Origin: Streptomyces diastatochromogenes
GTDB taxonomy: Bacteria; Actinomycetota; Actinomycetes; Streptomycetales; Streptomycetaceae
Direction of reading: 5' to 3'
Assembly: GCF_002242805.1 (NCBI RefSeq)
Contig: NZ_MCGQ01000052.1
Location: forward strand, 1-64,000
DNA: 64,000 nucleotides
A program made the translations under genes and the position numbers. Each line of letters opens with the position of its first letter. Positions within the stretch are counted from its first letter, which is position 1. Of this stretch, positions 58,897 to 64,000 are shown piece after piece. The notes under the pieces were generated by a model. It searched no databases and was not told the origin of the DNA. It saw only the letters and a list, made by a program, of their open reading frames with translations.

Positions 58897-61185
58897 CTAC
58901 GGGCTGGGCTCGGTGTCGAAGGCGACGAACCTCAGCTCGGAGGTGTAGCGCCGGCCCTCGTCGTCGGTGAGCCAGGTCTGTTCCGGGGTGGGCAGCATCT
59001 CGGTGATCGTGACCTTGCCCTCCGGGTCCTTGCGGGCGAGGCGGCGCAGGGCCTTGGCGAGGATCGTGACGTAGACGGGGCTGTCGAAGTCCACGTAGAA
59101 CGGCCGGGACTCGGTCGGGGAGACGACGAACACGAAGCGGGGCAGGCCGAGTTCGGTGCGCCAGTGACGGGCGCGGACGAAACGGCGGGCCTCGTCCTTG
59201 TCGTCGGCGAACTCCGCCCGGGCGGCGGCCACCCGCCAGGTCTCCCGGGCGATCACCAAGCGGTCCACGCTCACGCGGGGCGAGTGGTCCGTCTCCGGGA
59301 GGAGCCGGAACAGGTCCATCGACAGGGTCGTCAGGACGTGGGAGAAGACGTCCACCGCCGGGAACTCCGAGCCGTCCGGGAACCGAACGACCAGTCGGCC
59401 TTCGCGTTCCTCCACCATGGCGTCAGCGCTGCGGACGGTGCGGGGCCGGGCCGGGTCCGCCGTGAAGTCGGCCAGGGCCACCTGATGGTCCTGGGGTCGT
59501 ACGAGGGTGTGCCGGACCCTGGCCGAGAGGCGGGCTCGGTGCTCCTTCGGGATGAGGGGCATGAGGCGCGGGCCGGGGTGGTCGCGGTCGGTGAGGCGGA
59601 ACAGCTCGTCCACGTCGGGGTGTTGGTGGGTGAAGAGCGAGGCGCCCAACGTGTTGGCGGCGACGTGGAGTTCACCGAGGACGAGGGTGAAGTCGCCGCG
59701 TGCGACCGCCTCCGCTCCGTCGGCGGCCAGCATCACGTCCGGGCTGAGATAGCGGGCGGCGGTCCAGCCACCGCCGGTCGTCCCGAACTCCTTCCCGACC
59801 TGTGCCTCGATGTCCGCCAGTCGTACGTCCACGCGGCGGGCCCCGGCCGGCACGGCGAGCACGCGCTGCCAGCGCTCGGCGAAGTCCCGCTGGAGTTCGA
59901 CGGCGGCGGTGCGCGCCGGGCCGTGCAGCACGGGCAGGCACGCGAACCAGAAGGAGGCCAGGTCGACCGGACCCTCGGCGGCCAGCCGTGCGTACACCCG
60001 GTGCGCCTCGGCCGTCACCGTCTCCGCGAGGCGTGAGGTGAGCCAGCCGGCGCTGTCCATCAGGGGCCGTAGCGGGCGCAGGGCGTCGCGTACGGCCGGG
60101 CCGATGCGGGCGGTGGCGGCCCGGCGCGTGTCGGAGTACACCAGCGCCCGGCACGGGGCGGTCGACGCGGACTTCTCGCGCACGGCGGGCGTGTCGGTCA
60201 GCTCCGTGAACGTGCGCTCCAGGCCGGTCATCGCCTCGACCAGCTCGTCGACGTCACCGGCCGCCGCGATACGGGCGCGGCCCTCCTCCAGCCGGTCCAG
60301 GGCCGCGAGGCCCCGGCGGCGCGGCTCGGGCGCCCCGACGGACTCGAGCCAGGAACGCAGGGCGCGGTCGGGGTGGGTGTCGGCGGGAACCTCCAGGCGC
60401 CACACCACCCAGCGGCGGGCGACCAGGTCGTCCAGGACGGCGGGCACGTCGGTGTCCGGCAGTTCGGCGGCGATGCGCCGGGCCGGGCGGATGCCGTCGC
60501 AGCGGGCGAGGACGGCCGCCGCCTCGGCCGACAGGGCCAGCGGGCGCCGCCCCGGCACCCGGACCCGGTCCCCGTCCAGGGCGACGAAGGGCACGCGCCG
60601 GGGTGCGATCCACTCGCGCAGGGCGGGGTCGGCGTCCAGGATCTTCGCCAGCGCGTCGATGCCCCAACTGGCCCAGTAGACGGTCGAGTCGACGATCAGG
60701 CCGTGTCCGGCGTCGAGCGTGACACCCTTCGTCGCCGCGTCCCAGCGGCCCCAGCCGACCGGGCCGAAGAAGCCGATGGTGTCGTTCTTCACGCAGAACC
60801 GCTGCCAGTAGTGGGCGACCAGCTCCTCCCGCTGCCGGGGCATGCTGCTGCGGCTGTCGGCCGTCGGGGTCCAGCGCAGGAACGGGGCGATACCGGTGCG
60901 CAGGACGGTCGGGTTCTGCCAGGCCACCGCCTCGCGGAAGGCGGGGGTGCGGGCGATGTCCTGGAGGGTGTGGGCGGTCGCCACGGCGGCGTCGGCGAAG
61001 AGATGGGCGAAGTCCGCCCAGCGAGCGCCGTCCAGATTGTCGTCGGCGGCGAACTTGTCGGCCGCCTCGGCCAGTCCGGCCGGGGCGAGGCGCAGCACTC
61101 CGTCGGCGGGGAAGCCCGGCCCGCGCAGGGCGAACTGCTCCCACAGCCGCCAGCGGCCGAGGGACGGCACGAGGTCTTCGGTCAT
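58897..61185 (-). CDS. Lantibiotic dehydratase (LanB) family protein, short form
   Basis: This 762-aa protein belongs to the LanB family: FREAVAWQNPTVLRTGIAPF, ELVAHYWQRFCVKNDTIGFF followed by GPVGWGRWD, and VSVDRLVIARETWRVAAARA. It is clearly shorter than full lanthipeptide dehydratases (about 1000 aa), closer to the small LanBs that glutamylate or that add amino acids from tRNA (PEARLs). No lanthipeptide precursor, cyclase or transporter is visible nearby. It lies 80 bp after a free carrier-protein gene in the same operon as an adenylation domain, so it may act on carrier-bound or tRNA-bound amino acids. Its stop overlaps a possible DUF5959 start. Confidence 0.82.
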   Translation of the reverse strand: MTEDLVPSLGRWRLWEQFALRGPGFPADGVLRLAPAGLAEAADKFAADDNLDGARWADFAHLFADAAVATAHTLQDIARTPAFREAVAWQNPTVLRTGIAPFLRWTPTADSRSSMPRQREELVAHYWQRFCVKNDTIGFFGPVGWGRWDAATKGVTLDAGHGLIVDSTVYWASWGIDALAKILDADPALREWIAPRRVPFVALDGDRVRVPGRRPLALSAEAAAVLARCDGIRPARRIAAELPDTDVPAVLDDLVARRWVVWRLEVPADTHPDRALRSWLESVGAPEPRRRGLAALDRLEEGRARIAAAGDVDELVEAMTGLERTFTELTDTPAVREKSASTAPCRALVYSDTRRAATARIGPAVRDALRPLRPLMDSAGWLTSRLAETVTAEAHRVYARLAAEGPVDLASFWFACLPVLHGPARTAAVELQRDFAERWQRVLAVPAGARRVDVRLADIEAQVGKEFGTTGGGWTAARYLSPDVMLAADGAEAVARGDFTLVLGELHVAANTLGASLFTHQHPDVDELFRLTDRDHPGPRLMPLIPKEHRARLSARVRHTLVRPQDHQVALADFTADPARPRTVRSADAMVEEREGRLVVRFPDGSEFPAVDVFSHVLTTLSMDLFRLLPETDHSPRVSVDRLVIARETWRVAAARAEFADDKDEARRFVRARHWRTELGLPRFVFVVSPTESRPFYVDFDSPVYVTILAKALRRLARKDPEGKVTITEMLPTPEQTWLTDDEGRRYTSELRFVAFDTEPSP

Positions 61186-61231
61186 GGCACGGCTCTCCTT
61201 GGCGAACGTGGGTGGACTGTCCTTGCCGTAA

Positions 61232-61257
61232 GGGGTGCGGCCGGGCGGCCACACCCC
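61232..61257 (-). other. Hairpin between the carrier-protein and LanB genes
   Basis: Stem ggggtg-c-ggcc (61232-61242) pairs with ggcc-a-cacccc (61247-61257), with a single mismatch and a 4-base loop. It falls in the only sizeable gap (80 bp) of the operon. It could set the relative output of the LanB-family protein, or be a weak internal terminator. Confidence 0.4.
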
Positions 61258-61265
61258 GGATGCGG

Positions 61266-61514
61266 TCAGGCGGCTCCGTAGTCCGCGTCCACCACCTCGG
61301 CCAGGTCCCGGGGCGTGGGGTAGGCGAAGACCAGGGAGACCGGGAGGTCCACGCCGAGGGCCTCCTGGAGGCGGCCGGTGATCTGGAAGGCGGTGAGCGA
61401 GTCGCCGCCCGCCTCGTAGAAGTCGGTGTCCGCGGTCAGGTCGGCGAGGGCCAGGACGTCCCGGAAGATGCCGACGAGCAGGTCGAGGGTGCTGGTGGCA
61501 GTGTTCGTGGTCAT
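61266..61514 (-). CDS. Free-standing peptidyl/acyl carrier protein
   Basis: The 82-aa protein has the phosphopantetheine attachment site FYEAGGDSLTAFQ (Ser39), flanked by the helices LLVGIFRDVLALA and LVFAYPTPRDLAEVVDADY. The GGDSL form is that of NRPS carriers. It would hold the residue activated by the adenylation protein encoded upstream. Its ATG overlaps the stop of the PLP enzyme gene (ATGA). Confidence 0.93.
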   Translation of the reverse strand: MTTNTATSTLDLLVGIFRDVLALADLTADTDFYEAGGDSLTAFQITGRLQEALGVDLPVSLVFAYPTPRDLAEVVDADYGAA

Positions 61515-62554
61515 GGCGTGTGCTCCTTCGGGTGAGGGTGGGTGAGGTGGAGGTCGTGCAGGCGGGCGGGTGTGTTGCCGCCGGAGACGACGGCCACGGC
61601 ACGTTCGCGGCGGCCGGCGCGCAGGGCACCGGCCAGGGCGACGGCCCCGCTGGGCTCGGCGTCGATGCCGTACCGGCGCAGCAGGGCCGCGGCGGCGAGG
61701 ATCTCGGCGTCACCGACGGCGATCAGGTCGTCGACGCGGTCCCTGATGATCGGATAGGGGACGGCTCCGGGACGCTGGCCGCGCAGCCCGTCCGCCACGG
61801 TGGTGCCGGGTGGCAACTGGACCGGGTGGCCTGCGGCCAGGGAGCGGGCGTAGCGCGGGGTGGTCGCGGGCTCGACGCCGACCACGCGCACCGGGTGGCC
61901 GTCGGCGGCGAGGCAGACGCCCGCGAGGAGTCCGCCGCCGCCGGTCGGGACGTAGACCGTCTCGGTGTCGGGGGCGTCTGCCAGCAGCTCGACGCCGACC
62001 GTGCCCTGTCCGGCGACGACCAGCGGGTGGTCGGAGGAGGGGACGAGGACGGCGTCGCGCTCGCTCGCCAGGGCGCGGGCGCGTTCTTCCCGTTCGGCCA
62101 CTCCCCCGCCGACCCGCAGAGTCTCGGCGCCGAGCGCGCGGATGGCGGCGGCCTTCGCGGGAGCCGCGCCCGCCGCCAGGACCACCGTCAGCCGGATGCC
62201 GAGCGTGCGGGCGAGGCGGGCCAGGGCGATGCCGTGGTTGCCGGAGGAGCCGGTGACGATTTGGCCGGCGTCCAGGGCGAGGACGGCGTTGGCGGCGCCG
62301 CGCAGCTTGAACGAGCCGGACGGCTGGAGGTGTTCGGCCTTCAGCAGCACGCGCGGGCCGTCCACCGCCGTCGCCGGGCCGGGCAGGAGAGGGGTGTGGA
62401 CGACGTACGGGGCGATGCGCTCGGCGGCGGCGCGCAGATCGGCGGGGCCGAGGCGCACCTCGGCGGCGGCGCGCAGATCGGCGGGGCCGAGGCGCACCTC
62501 GGCGGGGCTCGGGCGGCGGACGGTGGCGACCTGGCGCACGCCGGTGGCGGTCAT
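61511..62554 (-). CDS. Fold-type II PLP enzyme (threonine dehydratase/serine racemase-like)
   Basis: The 347-aa protein has the PLP lysine motif PSGSFKLRGAANAV, phosphate-site Ser/Asn in VTGSSGNHGIALARLA, the Gly loop VPTGGGGLLAGVC and VVSGGNTPARL. The fold catalyses dehydration, elimination or beta-replacement on Ser/Thr-like amino acids; it could make the monomer for the carrier protein or supply a dehydro acid. Its N terminus holds an exact 13-residue duplication. It overlaps both neighbours by ATGA. Confidence 0.88.
   Translation of the reverse strand: MTATGVRQVATVRRPSPAEVRLGPADLRAAAEVRLGPADLRAAAERIAPYVVHTPLLPGPATAVDGPRVLLKAEHLQPSGSFKLRGAANAVLALDAGQIVTGSSGNHGIALARLARTLGIRLTVVLAAGAAPAKAAAIRALGAETLRVGGGVAEREERARALASERDAVLVPSSDHPLVVAGQGTVGVELLADAPDTETVYVPTGGGGLLAGVCLAADGHPVRVVGVEPATTPRYARSLAAGHPVQLPPGTTVADGLRGQRPGAVPYPIIRDRVDDLIAVGDAEILAAAALLRRYGIDAEPSGAVALAGALRAGRRERAVAVVSGGNTPARLHDLHLTHPHPKEHTP
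62422..62499 (-). repeat. Perfect 39-bp tandem duplication in the PLP enzyme gene
   Basis: The 39 bases at 62422-62460 recur without change at 62461-62499. This is in frame and duplicates EVRLGPADLRAAA near the protein N terminus, before the catalytic fold. Absence of any mismatch suggests a recent event. Confidence 0.95.
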
Positions 62555-64000
62555 CCGGCTCTCCCGACACTTCCGGCTCGCCCGACACTCCGGGCTTTCT
62601 CGACGGCCCCGGCTCCCTCGACGGCCCCGGCTCCCTCGAAGGTCCCGGCTCGCCCGATCGTCCCGGCTCGCCCAACGGTCCTGGCTCTCCCGACACTTCC
62701 GGTTCCCCCGACCGTCTCGGCCCGCCCGACACTTCCGGCTCCCCTAACCGTCCCGGCTTCCCCGACACTTCCGGCTCCCCCAACGCTCCCGGCTCGCCCA
62801 ACGGTCCCGGCGCTCCCGACCCTTCCGGTTCCCCCGACCGTCTCGGCTCCCCCAACGCCCCCGACTCCCCCCGCGTCGGCAAGGAGCCTCCGGTCCGCCT
62901 TGCCACCCCGTGTCGTCGGCAGCGTGTCGAGTCGTACGAAGCGGCGGGGCATCAGGTGGGGCGGCAGCAGGCGGGCGAGATGGGCGCGCAGCGCCGTGTC
63001 CGTGGTGTCGGCCAGCTCGCCCGTGACATGGGCGAGGAGATACCCGCGCCCCCGGTCGTCGCGGTGCGGCGTGACCACGGCCCCGGTGACCCTCGGGTGG
63101 GCCAGCAGCACACCCTCGATCTCCGCCGGGTCCACGCGGTAGCCGCGTATCTTCACCTGCCGGTCGGTCCGGCCGGCGTAGTGCAGGCCCTCGGGTCCCC
63201 ACCAGCCGAGGTCGCCGGTGCGGTAGAGGCGGGCGCCGGGCGGGCCGTACGGGTCGGGTACGAAGCATGCGGCCGTGCGGGCCGGTCGGCCGCCGTAGCC
63301 GCGGGCCAGGCAGGCTCCCCCGATGTACACCTCGCCCACCATGCCGTCGGGCACGGGTGCCAAGTCCGCGTCCAGGACCCGGATCACGGCTCCGGCGCGG
63401 GGCGTGCCCACCGGGTCGGCGGACGGGTCGGTTGCGGCGGGGACGGCGTACCGGGTGGTGGTCATGGTGCACTCGGTCGGGCCGTACTGGTTGACCAGCG
63501 TGCCGGGTACGAGGGAGCGGCCGCCCGCGACGAGGAAGGGCCGCAGCGACTCCCCGCTGGACGCCACCAGGCGGACGCCGGCCAGCGGGTCGCCGAGCCC
63601 CTGCTGCCCGGCCAGGTGGGTCAGGAAGGAGGGGGTGGTGCTCAGCACGGCGGTGATGCCGTGCTCGCGGACGGTGCGGGCGAAGTCCTCGGGGCGCAGC
63701 AGCCGGGCGCGGTCCACGATCACCAGGCGGGCGCCGGCGAGCAGCGGGACGAAGGTGTCCCGGATCGAGGCGTCGTAGCCGAGGGGTGCCGTCTGCAGGG
63801 CCACCGTGTCCGGGCCGAGACCGAACGCCGTCGCCGTGTCCCGCAAGTAGGTGTCGAGGCTGCGGTGTTCGACCAGGACGGCACTGGGTTCCCCGGTGCT
63901 GCCGGAGGTGTGGCTGACGTAGGCGAGGGCGCGGGGATCGACCGGGCCCGGCCGTGCGTCGTCCGGGGTCGCCGGGTGCGGCTGGTCGAGGAGGACGGAC
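62551..64000 (-). CDS. Stand-alone NRPS adenylation domain with hexapeptide-repeat tail (5' end outside the window)
   Basis: At least 482 residues are visible; the gene runs off the right edge. Core motifs in order: A3-like AYVSHTSGSTGEPSAVLVEH (the usual Lys after TGxP is missing), A4 GYDASIRDTF with the amino-group-binding Asp, A5 NQYGPTECTMTTT, A7 YRTGDLGWW, A8 GRTDRQVKIRGYRVDPAEIE and A10 TRGGKADRRLL with the catalytic Lys. No condensation domain or carrier follows; instead there is a tail of about 105 residues of Gly/Val/Ala/Arg hexapeptides. It would activate an amino acid with ATP for the free carrier protein. Its stop overlaps the next start (ATGA). Confidence 0.9.
   Translation of the reverse strand, partial: SVLLDQPHPATPDDARPGPVDPRALAYVSHTSGSTGEPSAVLVEHRSLDTYLRDTATAFGLGPDTVALQTAPLGYDASIRDTFVPLLAGARLVIVDRARLLRPEDFARTVREHGITAVLSTTPSFLTHLAGQQGLGDPLAGVRLVASSGESLRPFLVAGGRSLVPGTLVNQYGPTECTMTTTRYAVPAATDPSADPVGTPRAGAVIRVLDADLAPVPDGMVGEVYIGGACLARGYGGRPARTAACFVPDPYGPPGARLYRTGDLGWWGPEGLHYAGRTDRQVKIRGYRVDPAEIEGVLLAHPRVTGAVVTPHRDDRGRGYLLAHVTGELADTTDTALRAHLARLLPPHLMPRRFVRLDTLPTTRGGKADRRLLADAGGVGGVGGAETVGGTGRVGSAGTVGRAGSVGGAGSVGEAGTVRGAGSVGRAETVGGTGSVGRARTVGRAGTIGRAGTFEGAGAVEGAGAVEKARSVGRAGSVGRAG
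62561..62866 (-). repeat. Seventeen 18-bp tandem repeats in the 3' end of the adenylation gene
   Basis: The unit on the plus strand is close to ctcccgacacttccggct, repeated about 17 times with substitutions that keep the 18-bp period, and a partial unit after 62866. On the coding strand it gives hexapeptides of the form A-G-S-V-G-R or G-A-G-T-V-G. The array ends one codon or so before the stop. Confidence 0.93.

Noticed and set aside
58430..61185. Lanthipeptide precursor near the LanB-family gene
   Set aside because: No short frame with a leader and Ser/Thr/Cys-rich core was found in the gaps; the DUF5959 product is not precursor-like.
62561..62866. CRISPR-like array
   Set aside because: The 18-bp units follow each other without spacers, are degenerate and lie in frame inside an adenylation gene; no cas gene is present.

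Overview
The window is a high-GC actinobacterial chromosome segment, almost certainly Streptomyces. G/C dominates third codon positions, many starts are GTG, genes are linked by ATGA/GTGA overlaps, and many products match Streptomyces families (SCO2521-SCO2525 set, DUF5947, DUF5959, ROK regulators, group 1h hydrogenase). I see no transposase, phage gene or CRISPR array.

Layout. 1-3.2 kb, minus strand: an ebo-like group (inositol-3-phosphate synthase family, UbiA/EboC prenyltransferase, TIM-barrel isomerase). Its 3' end runs into a 67-bp perfect fold-back at the window edge. 3.3-13.3 kb, minus strand: a sugar uptake and breakdown block with ROK regulator, RbsA/RbsC-type ABC transporter, lipoprotein binding protein, Gfo/Idh/MocA oxidoreductase, sugar isomerase and a secreted PQQ-type sugar dehydrogenase with PKD and carbohydrate-binding modules. 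13.5-20.5 kb: mixed genes (HEAT-repeat protein, DedA, secreted esterase, tRNA-like element, FUSC-like exporter coupled to a PP2C phosphatase, nucleotidyltransferase, DoxX-like protein and LysR).

20.6-35.2 kb: a complete group 1h [NiFe] hydrogenase locus. Structural genes hhyS and hhyL with accessory genes and hypA point right. hypE, hypD, hypC, hypF, hypB, the maturation protease and hoxX point left, meeting at a strong hairpin. This set would give aerobic scavenging of trace H2, with HoxX supplying the active-site CO in air. 35.4-43.6 kb: membrane proteins, a TetR/FAD-monooxygenase pair with palindromic operators, an NmtR/P1B4-ATPase nickel-cobalt efflux pair, a lipoprotein-like protein and a MOSC protein.

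43.7-51.7 kb: the five-gene SCO2521-SCO2525 family cassette (methyltransferase, SCO2524 protein, variant P-loop protein, SCO2522 and SCO2521 proteins), whose function is unknown. Here it is split by a D-amino-acid oxidase gene and a divergent gene for an acetyltransferase fused to a membrane domain. 51.9-58.9 kb: membrane proteins with a PadR regulator, an SMI1/KNR4 double-domain protein, an APH-type kinase, an SDR and a DUF5959 protein.

58.9-64 kb, minus strand: a compact and unusual biosynthetic operon running off the right edge. It holds a stand-alone NRPS adenylation domain with a 17-copy hexapeptide-repeat tail, a fold-type II PLP enzyme, a free carrier protein and a short LanB-family dehydratase. 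No precursor peptide is visible. This operon and the split SCO2521-SCO2525 cassette are the best candidates for undescribed biology.
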